Assembly (NCBI GenBank): GCA_024277595.1
Contig: JAJRUV010000195.1
Span: 1-33,159, forward strand
Reading direction: 5' to 3'
DNA length: 33,159 nucleotides
Source: Gammaproteobacteria bacterium
Lineage (GTDB): Bacteria > Pseudomonadota > Gammaproteobacteria > Thiohalospirales > Thiohalospiraceae
In this document: in pieces, positions 26,672 through 33,159 of the stretch
Numbering within the stretch: position 1 is the stretch's first letter
How the letters are laid out: each line of letters opens with the position of its first letter
Position numbers and translations under genes: made by a program
The notes under the pieces: model-generated
Seen by the model: only the letters and a program-made list of their open reading frames with translations
What the model was told of the DNA's origin: nothing
Databases searched by the model: none

Positions 26672-26735
26672 GACGGTGATTGTTTGCAGCACACTGGTTA
26701 AAATAGATCGATACCCGAACAACAGGAATTCGTTT

Positions 26736-27971
26736 ATGTCCGACTTAAAACAGGCTGCGCTGAACTATCATGCCCAACCGGTACCCGGAAAAATTGCCAC
26801 CCGGATCAGCAAATCCTGTGATACCCGACATGAACTCTCCCTCGCCTACACACCGGGCGTTGCTGAACCGGTACGGGAGATTGCAGCAAATCCCGAAAAT
26901 GCCTGGCGCTATACCGCCAAAGGCAATCTGGTTGCCGTCATTACAGATGGCAGTGCCGTATTGGGGCTGGGCAATACTGGTCCACTTGCTGCCAAACCGG
27001 TCATGGAAGGCAAAGCGGTTCTGTTCAAGAAGTTTGCCGGCATTGATGTCTTTGACATCGAAGTCAATGCCACCAGCCCGGAAGATTTTATTCGCACGGT
27101 CGAAGCTATTGCACCCACGTTTGGGGGCATCAATCTGGAAGATATTGCCGCCCCTCACTGCTTTGTTATCGAACAGGAGCTGAGCAGGCGGCTGGACATT
27201 CCCGTATTCCACGACGATCAACATGGCACCGCGATTATCACTGCTGCTGGCCTGCTCAATGCCCTGCAGCTCCAAGAGAAAAAATTGGAGAACGTGAAGC
27301 TCGTCTGCCTGGGAGCAGGAGCTGCCGGAATCGCCTCCATGAAGTTGCTCTGCAAACTGGGATTGCGGCAGGACAATATCCGTCTCATCGACCGCTGTGG
27401 CGTCGTTCACTCCAGACGCACCGACCTGAATGAGTACAAACAGGCGTTTGCTGTCACCACAGACGAACTCACACTGGATGACGCCATGCAGAATGCTGAC
27501 GTTTTTATCGGTGTTTCTGGCCCCGGGCTGGTTACCCCGGTCATGGTCGAATCCATGGCGGCCAGGCCTGTCCTGTTCGCCCTGTCCAACCCGGAACCGG
27601 AGATTCAACCCCGGCAGGCACATGCTGTCCGTGATGATTTGATTATGGCAACCGGTCGCTCAGACTACCCCAACCAGGTCAACAACGTACTCGGTTTCCC
27701 ATTCATCTTCCGCGGCGCACTGGATGTGCGAGCATCCCGTATCAACGATGAGATGAACATCGCCGCTGTCCATGCTCTGGCAGAACTGGCGCAACGACCG
27801 GTACCCGATGAGATACTGGATATCTATGGAGTGAAGTCGCTAAGTTTCGGTCCGGACTACATCATTCCCACTCCTTTCGACCCCCGTCTGATTGAGCGGA
27901 TACCCGCTGCAGTGGCACAAGCAGCAATACAGTCCGGAGTCGCAGGAAAGGATGCCGCAGTCACCAGCTGA
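26736..27971 (+). CDS. Malic enzyme (oxaloacetate-decarboxylating), single-domain type
   Basis: The 411-residue enzyme converts malate to pyruvate and CO2 with NAD(P)+. Conserved blocks are [10 protein letters not shown] (catalytic Tyr), [48 protein letters not shown] (catalytic Lys), [15 protein letters not shown] and [16 protein letters not shown] (metal ligands), and the dinucleotide loop [14 protein letters not shown]. It ends after the malic domain, without the phosphotransacetylase-like half of MaeB. ATG 26736 has AGGA upstream and begins [12 protein letters not shown]; an open frame reaching back across the tRNA is incidental. Cofactor preference cannot be read reliably. Confidence 0.92.
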   Translation: MSDLKQAALNYHAQPVPGKIATRISKSCDTRHELSLAYTPGVAEPVREIAANPENAWRYTAKGNLVAVITDGSAVLGLGNTGPLAAKPVMEGKAVLFKKFAGIDVFDIEVNATSPEDFIRTVEAIAPTFGGINLEDIAAPHCFVIEQELSRRLDIPVFHDDQHGTAIITAAGLLNALQLQEKKLENVKLVCLGAGAAGIASMKLLCKLGLRQDNIRLIDRCGVVHSRRTDLNEYKQAFAVTTDELTLDDAMQNADVFIGVSGPGLVTPVMVESMAARPVLFALSNPEPEIQPRQAHAVRDDLIMATGRSDYPNQVNNVLGFPFIFRGALDVRASRINDEMNIAAVHALAELAQRPVPDEILDIYGVKSLSFGPDYIIPTPFDPRLIERIPAAVAQAAIQSGVAGKDAAVTS

Positions 27972-27993
27972 GTCTGCGCAGATTGCCATGGTA

Positions 27994-28020
27994 TATAATT
28001 GGGGCGCCGCCAATATTTTT
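27994..28020 (+). promoter_or_regulatory. TATAAT box and small T-tailed hairpin between malic enzyme and rhodanese genes
   Basis: A perfect TATAAT lies at 27994-27999, without a convincing -35 at standard spacing. It overlaps a 5-bp stem ATTGG/CCAAT (27998-28014) followed by ATTTTT, which could be a weak terminator for the malic enzyme gene. Either or both readings are possible. Confidence 0.35.
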
Positions 28021-28043
28021 GCTTAAATACTGGAAACTATCGC

Positions 28044-28868
28044 ATGTCGCAACAAACCACCTCATCCATCATCATCGAGCCGGAACAACTGGAGCAGCAG
28101 CTTGAGCAGGACAATCTGCTAATCGTCGATCTATCGAACCGGGCCAACTATGTCCAGCACCACATCCCCGGCGCTATCCGGCTGGAGTGCTCCAGTATCC
28201 TCGCCCATCGCCGACCGGTCATGGGCCTGTTGCCCTCCAATCTGCAGCTCAGTGAAGTGCTGTCCGATATTGGCATGACAAGCAATACCCGAGTAGTCGC
28301 CTGCGATGACGAAGGGGGTGGCAAGGCAAGCCGTTTTCTGTGGACACTGGATGTGGTTGGACACACAAAATTTTCCCTGCTGAACGGGGGAATGCGTGCA
28401 TGGCTGGCGGAAGATCGCCCGGTCAGTGATGAACCGGTTTCCCCATCAGCCGGTGACTTTACAGCCAGGCGCAACGAGGAGCACATCATCAACAAGGAAC
28501 AGCTGTTGCAATGTCTGGAAGATCCGGATATCGCCCTGCTGGATGCCCGCTCGCCTGCCGAATTTCGCGGTGATGATGTACGCGCAGCCAGAGGAGGACA
28601 CATTCCCGGAGCAGCTAATCTGGATTGGATAAAACTGATGGATCCTGGATGCAACATGCGTCTCAGACCAGAAAAGAAACTGCGCGGAATACTGGAATCA
28701 CTGGCCATTACGCCGGACAAAACAGTAATCGTCTATTGTCAAACCCACCACCGCTCTTCGCTAACCTATATTGCACTCAAATCCCTGGGTTACCCCTCAA
28801 TAAAAGGTTACGCCGGCGCCTGGTCCGAGTGGGGCAATGATCCCGAAACGCCCATTAGCGCAGGATAG
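28044..28868 (+). CDS. Thiosulfate sulfurtransferase (RhdA-like two-domain rhodanese)
   Basis: The 274-residue protein has two rhodanese domains. The N-terminal one is inactive, with ACDDEGGGKASRFLW where the cysteine loop would be. The C-terminal one carries the active loop CQTHHRSS with catalytic Cys232. The loop CQTHHR and the length match Azotobacter vinelandii RhdA (271 residues, Cys230), a single-turnover rhodanese. The reaction is transfer of a sulfane sulfur from thiosulfate to cyanide or another thiophilic acceptor; the physiological acceptor is unknown. It lacks a signal peptide, so it is probably cytosolic. ATG 28044 gives MSQQTTSS; it is 72 bp from the malic enzyme gene. Confidence 0.9.
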   Translation: MSQQTTSSIIIEPEQLEQQLEQDNLLIVDLSNRANYVQHHIPGAIRLECSSILAHRRPVMGLLPSNLQLSEVLSDIGMTSNTRVVACDDEGGGKASRFLWTLDVVGHTKFSLLNGGMRAWLAEDRPVSDEPVSPSAGDFTARRNEEHIINKEQLLQCLEDPDIALLDARSPAEFRGDDVRAARGGHIPGAANLDWIKLMDPGCNMRLRPEKKLRGILESLAITPDKTVIVYCQTHHRSSLTYIALKSLGYPSIKGYAGAWSEWGNDPETPISAG

Positions 28869-28925
28869 ATTCCCCCCCCAAAAACCGGAGCCGTTAGTTT
28901 TGCAACTATTCAGGCACCAGTATTT

Positions 28926-29918
28926 TTACGCCCGGCCAAACCGAAGATGCCGCCATAGCCCGCTCCCGGCGAAGAAAAAGAATATCGGCCCGCCCGCCAA
29001 CAGATACCAGTAGTAAGTGGCAAAACGCCACGCAATCAGTGCAGCGGCGAGAGTAGCGGGATCCAGCCAGGGCGCAAGCAGAGCGCTGAAACCAATCTCA
29101 ACCCCGCCACTGCCTCCGGGTAGCAAAGTAAGTTGGCCAATACTGAGAACAAACATCTGCACTAGAAACAGGTAGGCCCAGGATAGATTTCCTCCCAACT
29201 CACGAATAATGAAGTACAGGATGGTATAGCGCAGCAACCAGTGACCAATACAGAGCAGGTAGATAAACAGCAACCGCCAACGAGACAGGCGGAGCATCAA
29301 ACCAATCCCCTGCCGGAAACGGATAATCCAGCGCGCAACCTTGCGACGACGTCTGGACGCAATCCCGAACCGGTTCAGCAATCGGCCACCGAGCAGCATA
29401 ACGGAACGATAATGGTGAGCCAGTAACCAGAGCATACCCAGCCCTCCGCCAATCATTCCCCCCAACAGAACAAGCTGGGTGCCAACATGAAACTCATCCC
29501 CACCCGCCAGCAGAACAACGGAAAGAAGAATCAGGGCAGGCAGGAAAAAGAGAAGATCCAGCAACTGTTCAAGCGCATAACAGGCAGCAGCGTGACTACT
29601 CGCAAGACCATGGCGGTGCAGCAGGAAAATATAGGTCAATGCTCCGCCGGTACCGGCTGGCGTTGCGCTCATGGCAAACTCGGATGACATGATGGTCGCC
29701 AGCGCCTTGCTCTGCCCCATGCGTACACCGGTGCCACCCAGCACCAGCCGCAGACGTGCGGCATTCAGATTCCAACCCAGCACTACCATCACCAGCGCAC
29801 TGCTTATTAGCCCCAACGGCAGTTCACGCAGACGACTCAATCCATCCCAGCCGCCATAGCTCAACGGGATCAGCAGGCCAGCAAGCAGGGCAACAAGAAA
29901 AATATGCCAGAAACGCAT
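28926..29918 (-). CDS. Integral membrane protein of the LPG synthase TM / UPF0104 (YbhN-like) family
   Basis: The protein is about 330 residues with eight or so membrane helices. Family features are SEFAMSATPAGTGGALTYIFLLHRHG near residue 80-105 and LTLLPGGSGGVEIGFSALLAPW near 260-280. Relatives include the flippase-like domain of MprF and YbhN-type proteins, suggesting lipid movement or modification, but the catalytic half of MprF is absent, so no specific substrate is assigned. ATG 29918 is preferred to GTG 29927 because GGTGG precedes it. It converges on the rhodanese gene with a 57-bp spacer containing an eight-C run (28872-28879). Confidence 0.8.
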   Translation of the reverse strand: MRFWHIFLVALLAGLLIPLSYGGWDGLSRLRELPLGLISSALVMVVLGWNLNAARLRLVLGGTGVRMGQSKALATIMSSEFAMSATPAGTGGALTYIFLLHRHGLASSHAAACYALEQLLDLLFFLPALILLSVVLLAGGDEFHVGTQLVLLGGMIGGGLGMLWLLAHHYRSVMLLGGRLLNRFGIASRRRRKVARWIIRFRQGIGLMLRLSRWRLLFIYLLCIGHWLLRYTILYFIIRELGGNLSWAYLFLVQMFVLSIGQLTLLPGGSGGVEIGFSALLAPWLDPATLAAALIAWRFATYYWYLLAGGPIFFFFAGSGLWRHLRFGRA

Positions 29919-30089
29919 CAATACCACCGATAGAGATTAAACCAGAAATAATTATTCCACATCTGTTTACCTGCTACTGGGTACTATGAATCAGAATTAA
30001 CATTTTTTGTGATTATCTGGCCGGGAGCAGGCTCGGTAGTTGAGAAACGCGGGCGAAAGACAGAATTTTGCAGTTTATAGTGATTAGTG

Positions 30090-30210
30090 GTAACTACTCA
30101 GCTTGTCCCTGAAATTCGCCAGATCAAGGCGAAAAATGTGAGTTTACAAGGGTAAATGACCATTTTTTAACGTGGAAATGGTGGATTTCAGGGGCAAGCT
30201 GAGTAGTTAC
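30090..30210. mobile_element. MITE-like element with GTAACTACTCAGC ends (121 bp)
   Basis: The ends are near-perfect inverted repeats of about 31 bp (GTAACTACTCAGCTTG, then TCCCTGAAATTCGCC against CCCCTGAAATCCACC). The flanking 8-mers are GATTAGTG (30082-30089) and CATTAGTG (30211-30218), an 8-bp target duplication with one mismatch. There is no open reading frame of note. The GTAA tips and 8-bp duplication again fit IS66-type ends, but the inner sequence differs from copies A and B, so it is a separate family. Its right duplication includes the first base of copy B, showing that it inserted at the edge of copy B afterwards. Confidence 0.8.
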
Positions 30211-30217
30211 CATTAGT

Positions 30218-30348
30218 GTAACTATTTACCACAGAGAACACGACGGTTATGATTTCAATGCGCAAAATGGTTGATATTGAAATTCTGGCAAACCTTGATC
30301 GCACACATGATCGGTTTTTTCTTCGTACGCTTCGTGGTAAATAGTTAC
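30218..30348 (-). mobile_element. MITE-like element, GTAAC family, copy B (131 bp)
   Basis: The ends are GTAACTATTTACCAC and its exact inverse GTGGTAAATAGTTAC. Read on the minus strand it matches copy A (12470-12627) over most of its length. If the neighbouring 121-bp element is removed, copy B is flanked by TGATTAGT on the left (30081-30088) and TGATTAGT on the right (30349-30356), a perfect 8-bp target duplication. Its ends are better preserved than those of copy A. No coding capacity. Confidence 0.85.
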
Positions 30349-30386
30349 TGATTAGTTACGCCCTGAAAAGAAAGTTCAGGCTACTG

Positions 30387-31088
30387 CTAAAATTCAAATA
30401 GCAACCCTGCCTGATAGCTGATGCCACCCAGCTCGACAGGATCCGAACCGATTTCAACGCTGCTGCGCTGCACCTCCAGGAAAAAATAGCTGTTATTTAC
30501 ACCAAAACTCTCGTAAAAACCCCAGGCAGTGCTCCGATCAATATTGTCGAGCAAAAGCTGTAAGCCGCCGCGAATGTGTGTTCCGGTTGCATCGCCACGG
30601 CGTTTTTCCTGGCCACCAATATCCTGTTCATAATAAATACGGCTCCATCCTGCCCCTAGATAGGGTACCAGCCACTGATTTTCGCTGAAAACACCTCTCA
30701 CCAGGGCAAACAGCTGAACAGGATAGAGTTCAAGAGTCACTTTGCCGGTAATCTGTTCCTGTTGTGGGGCCAACCCTTTTCCCTTGTCTTTGATATAGGA
30801 ACCGTCAATGCCAACCTCGAACTGACGAGTTACCTTGTAGGCAATCGCCCCACTGATCTGACCGGTCTTGTCATCACCATAATAGGCCTCCCAGTTATCC
30901 TCCCCGGGAAAGAAGTTTCCGCCCTTGATCTCCAGTGACCAGCGGGGTGGCTGCTGCGATGTTCCAGAGGCCAGGCCAATCAATGGAAACAGTGACAGCA
31001 ACAACAGAATCCACTTCCCGCACAAAACTTCCCCCGGTCTGCCCCGTGTATCTGCTTGCTCCGAACTTACTGCAACGATTGTTTTCAT
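30387..31088 (-). CDS. Predicted outer-membrane beta-barrel protein
   Basis: The protein is up to 233 residues. A hydrophobic export segment (WILLLLSLFPLIGLASG) is followed by alternating beta-strand sequence with many aromatic and glycine residues (WSLEIKGGNFFPG, QFEVGIDGSYI, VTLELYPVQLFALV, WLVPYLGAGWSRIYYEQDI, GGLQLLLD, FFLEVQRSSVEI). The terminal Phe is the outer-membrane assembly signature (YQAGLLFEF). It resembles small OmpW/OprF-N-type barrels; no exact family is recognised. The ATG at 31088 overlaps the upstream stop as ATGA after AGGGAAGA, indicating coupling. It leaves an unusual 24-residue polar stretch before the export segment; a TTG at 31025 after GGGGGAAG would give a standard signal peptide. 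A CCTGAA/TTCAGG hairpin (30362-30380) lies just downstream. Confidence 0.75.
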   Translation of the reverse strand: MKTIVAVSSEQADTRGRPGEVLCGKWILLLLSLFPLIGLASGTSQQPPRWSLEIKGGNFFPGEDNWEAYYGDDKTGQISGAIAYKVTRQFEVGIDGSYIKDKGKGLAPQQEQITGKVTLELYPVQLFALVRGVFSENQWLVPYLGAGWSRIYYEQDIGGQEKRRGDATGTHIRGGLQLLLDNIDRSTAWGFYESFGVNNSYFFLEVQRSSVEIGSDPVELGGISYQAGLLFEF

Positions 31089-32839
31089 TCTTCCCTCGGG
31101 ATGGAGTACGGATTTTTGCATGAAATCAGCCCTGCTATTGTAACCAATAATGCACCCAGCACCATTAACGATGCCAGGTAAAACAGCGAACCGTTAAGCA
31201 TGATATCCGCAATCACTATCAGCGGAAACAGCGCCGCCCTTGCCATCAGTTTGTTCTCCGGGTGGGCGTCAAGCCAGTGCGCGACCGTCGGGCCATACGT
31301 GTAGTACCAGCGAACAAACACCTTGCCCGGCGCATGGGTGAGCAGGTAGCGATCCCGGAAATCACGCAACAGTTGCACCTGGGGAGCAGAGTAGTACCCG
31401 TAGGCGGCGGTTGCAACGAAGCATCCTTCATCCGGCAGATCGGGGTAGGGTTCGAGGGCTTCGGGGAAAGCGGTCACTTCGTTGGAGAGCGGGCTTTGCA
31501 TTACCGGTCCCACGCTGGCTTTTACTATGCTCTCATCAGCAAACACACTTTCATTGCGGTTACTGGTGGTATCGTAAACAGTAACGCCAAAATAGTATTC
31601 CGCCTGACTGTACGCGGTCACTGCCATACGATAGATGACCTCGTTTTGCAGACCGGTAATACGGTAGGAGGTGCTGTTGCCGACATCTATCTTCTGTTCT
31701 TCGACCGAATTGATGCCATAATGCACCTTGTAACCTGCGGCTCCACTCACCGCTGACCATGCAATCTGCAGCGCCTGATGCAATGGCGCCGGTTTTCCGG
31801 CTGTCGGCGCGCTCAATCCGGCCGGGGTTGGCAGCGCCAGCCCGGTCAATGGATAGCTGGTAACCTTGCCAGCATCAATCGGGGAAACCCCTTCAGCCGC
31901 ATCGCTCCCCTGAAAATTCTTGCCACTGCCGTAGTGCAGTTTGTAACCCGCAGCAAGATAGGAAAAATTCGCTGACCATTTTACGGTCACGGAGTCGGCG
32001 CCATCACTTATGACACTCAGGCCGGATACGGGAAAGGGAGTGGCATCGGCATAAGACCCTCCATAGGCACCCATATCCGCCCGGGTGCCATTAATAGCAT
32101 CAGTGTCATTTTCATCCCCTTTATCGATACCCCCGGACAATGCGCGCAGATGAAAATCCCGATCATCTATACTGATAAACTTAAGCGATTTGTTCAGCAG
32201 AGCATGTGTGCCAACCGGGCCATCGTCATCATTGTTGAGAAAACCGTTATAACTGATATTTTCTGTCAGGTCGGCCGAAGCAATCGCAGTACCGTTTTCA
32301 TAGAACAGATTGCTGCGGACAGTGACACCATCGCTTTCTCTGCTGAGGGCAGTACCGTTTTCATAGAAGGTATTATTGATTATCTCTGCGATGGCAGAAT
32401 CCAGTGTCATCACTGCAGTTCCCGCTTTCCCGGTATGGAACACATTACCGGCGACGATGATATCCGCGCTACCCGAGACCCGCACACCAACCGAGGCATC
32501 GACAAAAGTAAAATTGCTGACCCGCGCATCGACAACACCATCAGCGGTGATAACAGGGGCGTCATCGTTACCTTCGAGCAGGGTCCGTGCTGTCTCCTGG
32601 CCGCGCAAGACAATGTTGCTGCGCAGGGTAAGGCTCTCTCGATAGGTATCCGGCTTCACTACTACGGTGTCACCCGGCTGGCTGGCATCGATAGCCGCCT
32701 GAATGGTTTTGTAATCGCCAGGAACCGTCCGTTCTGCAGCATGAAGTAACGTGCTAAACAGCAGTACAATAATGAAAACGAGCAGCTCACCCATCTGCTC
32801 AAAGATGCCCGGAAGCCGCCACCTTGTAAATCTTGTCAT
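31085..32839 (-). CDS. Exported parallel beta-helix protein with Fn3-like domains and CFI-box C-terminus
   Basis: The protein is about 584 residues. After a signal peptide (LLVFIIVLLFSTLLHA, cleavage near AAERTV) comes a right-handed parallel beta-helix of about 200 residues, starting TVPGDYKTIQAAIDASQPGDTVVV and containing coils such as NNTFYENGTALSRES. Two Fn3-like domains follow, each with a GYKLHYG or GYKVHYG strand. The C-terminus carries CFVATAAYGYYSAPQVQLL, then FRDRYLL, PGKVFVRWYYTYGP and a last membrane segment, matching the CFI-box C-terminal domain of surface proteins. It is probably a surface or periplasmic carbohydrate- or surface-binding protein; no catalytic residues are evident. 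The start is an ATG at 32839 or a GTG at 32854. It is coupled to the barrel gene by ATGA. Confidence 0.8.
   Translation of the reverse strand: MTRFTRWRLPGIFEQMGELLVFIIVLLFSTLLHAAERTVPGDYKTIQAAIDASQPGDTVVVKPDTYRESLTLRSNIVLRGQETARTLLEGNDDAPVITADGVVDARVSNFTFVDASVGVRVSGSADIIVAGNVFHTGKAGTAVMTLDSAIAEIINNTFYENGTALSRESDGVTVRSNLFYENGTAIASADLTENISYNGFLNNDDDGPVGTHALLNKSLKFISIDDRDFHLRALSGGIDKGDENDTDAINGTRADMGAYGGSYADATPFPVSGLSVISDGADSVTVKWSANFSYLAAGYKLHYGSGKNFQGSDAAEGVSPIDAGKVTSYPLTGLALPTPAGLSAPTAGKPAPLHQALQIAWSAVSGAAGYKVHYGINSVEEQKIDVGNSTSYRITGLQNEVIYRMAVTAYSQAEYYFGVTVYDTTSNRNESVFADESIVKASVGPVMQSPLSNEVTAFPEALEPYPDLPDEGCFVATAAYGYYSAPQVQLLRDFRDRYLLTHAPGKVFVRWYYTYGPTVAHWLDAHPENKLMARAALFPLIVIADIMLNGSLFYLASLMVLGALLVTIAGLISCKNPYSIPREE
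32286..32368 (-). repeat. Direct repeat of one beta-helix coil (63-bp period)
   Basis: The 20-bp sequence GCAGTACCGTTTTCATAGAA occurs at 32286-32305 and again at 32349-32368, exactly 63 bp apart. It encodes FYENGTA twice, 21 residues apart, which is one turn of the beta-helix. This points to recent coil duplication inside the gene. Confidence 0.85.
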
Positions 32840-32951
32840 AGCGTGTTTTTCCACGTTTCAGGAGATCGTGTTGTTGAACAGCGATCCGGTATCTCTTGAA
32901 TACATACAGCGGCTTCTGCATTATTTGAACTCAAGTTCCGGAGTTCATTAG

Positions 32952-32983
32952 CTCCCTCTTCCTTCGGGAGGGTCGGAGTGAGG
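32952..32983. repeat. REP-like GC-rich palindrome
   Basis: CTCCC (32952-32956) pairs with GGGAG (32966-32970) in a segment that ends GTCGGAGTGAGG. This resembles the CCCTCTCC...GGAGAGGG...GTGAGG palindromes scattered between genes in many proteobacteria. It lies upstream of the beta-helix gene and beside the IS200 right end. Only one copy is present in the window. Confidence 0.35.
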
Positions 32984-32999
32984 TGGATTAGAAAAACTC

Positions 33000-33159
33000 A
33001 ACAACCACCAGCTAAAGCTGGTGGGTTAGTCTTATGGGCTGAAAGTCCGGATACGGGTCGAAAGACCCGTTTAGTCTTCAGTTCTGAAATTATCATCAAC
33101 CTTTGGCTCAAAGTGATGCTCCAAATATTCTTTTATCATCTCTTCCGTCAGTTCTCCCG
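33000..33159 (-). mobile_element. Right end of an IS200/IS605-type insertion sequence, truncated by window edge
   Basis: Two hairpins follow the tnpA stop: ACGGGTC/GACCCGT with loop GAAA (33053-33070) and the terminal CCACCAGC/GCTGGTGG with loop TAAA (33005-33024). The terminal hairpin near the element edge is the right-end recognition structure of this family. The outer boundary is a few bases to the left, around 32990-33002. The orientation is the same as in the fragment at the left edge of the window. Confidence 0.75.
33071..33159 (-). CDS. tnpA: IS200/IS605 family Y1 transposase TnpA, C-terminal fragment (runs off the window)
   Basis: The last 28 codons are visible, stop TAA at 33071-33073, and include LTEEMIKEYLEHHFEP and DDNFRTED. 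This is the C-terminal helix and tail common in IS200-type TnpA, just after the region holding the catalytic tyrosine. No disruption in the visible part. With the N-terminal fragment at 1-45 it would belong to the same kind of transposase; whether the copies are identical cannot be judged because the fragments do not overlap. Confidence 0.75.
   Translation of the reverse strand, partial: GELTEEMIKEYLEHHFEPKVDDNFRTED

Noticed and set aside
26442-26735. Long in-frame upstream extension of the malic enzyme gene
   Set aside because: It runs across the tRNA-Val gene and its terminator on the opposite strand; the family N-terminus begins at 26736 with its own SD.
30362-30380. Hairpin CCTGAA/TTCAGG downstream of the barrel gene as a terminator
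   Set aside because: No T-run follows on the minus strand; kept only as a mention under the barrel gene.
29919-30386. CRISPR array or small-RNA cluster in the repeat-rich spacer
   Set aside because: The repeats are inverted ends of two mobile elements, not regularly spaced direct repeats; no cas genes are nearby.

Overview
The window is a gammaproteobacterial chromosome segment, about 53% GC by eye. The order tRNA-Val, thrS-infC-rpmI-rplT-pheS-pheT-ihfA-merR, tRNA-Pro is the gammaproteobacterial one. So are the blocks lysM-dprA-smg-topA-tsaC, def-fmt-rsmB, and DUF4390-ntrY-ntrX-trkA-trkH. An RhdA-type rhodanese, a single-domain malic enzyme and the ntrYX/trk arrangement would suit a purple-sulfur or sulfur-oxidising relative (Chromatiales or Thiotrichales type), but this is inference and no species is claimed.

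Layout. Positions 1-120 carry the left end and first 15 codons of an IS200-type tnpA reading off the left edge. Positions 33000-33159 carry the right end and last 28 codons of an IS200-type tnpA in the same orientation. The window is therefore bracketed by IS200 sequence, as expected of a contig broken at a multicopy element. Next come amrB-amrA (MEMO1/AMMECR1 homologues, + strand), converging on a long leftward block: a SAM methyltransferase, trkH, trkA, ntrX, ntrY, DUF4390, rsmB, fmt and def. A divergent rightward block follows: LysM protein, dprA, smg, topA, tsaC and a small membrane protein. From 18.7 to 26.6 kb the leftward translation cluster runs from tRNA-Val to tRNA-Pro. Rightward maeB and a rhodanese follow, then a leftward flippase-like membrane protein, and finally a leftward two-gene unit: a beta-helix/CFI-box surface protein and an outer-membrane barrel.

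How the genes work together. Most of the window is housekeeping. Translation initiation is covered by def, fmt and infC; tRNA charging by thrS and pheST; ribosome and tRNA maturation by rsmB, rplT, rpmI and tsaC. DNA topology and architecture are covered by topA, ihfA and dprA, and potassium uptake and envelope/redox sensing by trkAH and ntrYX. Regulation readable from sequence includes a thrS leader whose hairpin imitates a tRNA-Thr anticodon arm directly upstream of the Shine-Dalgarno (SD) sequence, an infC gene that starts on AUC, and an intrinsic-terminator hairpin five bases from the topA start codon.

The accessory signal is mostly non-coding. There are four miniature inverted-repeat elements. 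Three begin with GTAAC and have matching 8-bp flanks, the hallmarks of IS66-type ends; two of these are copies of one family and two are nested in a datable order. The fourth, unrelated, sits 2 bp beyond the rsmB stop. The least characterised protein-coding locus is the beta-helix/CFI-box plus beta-barrel pair at 30.4-32.8 kb.
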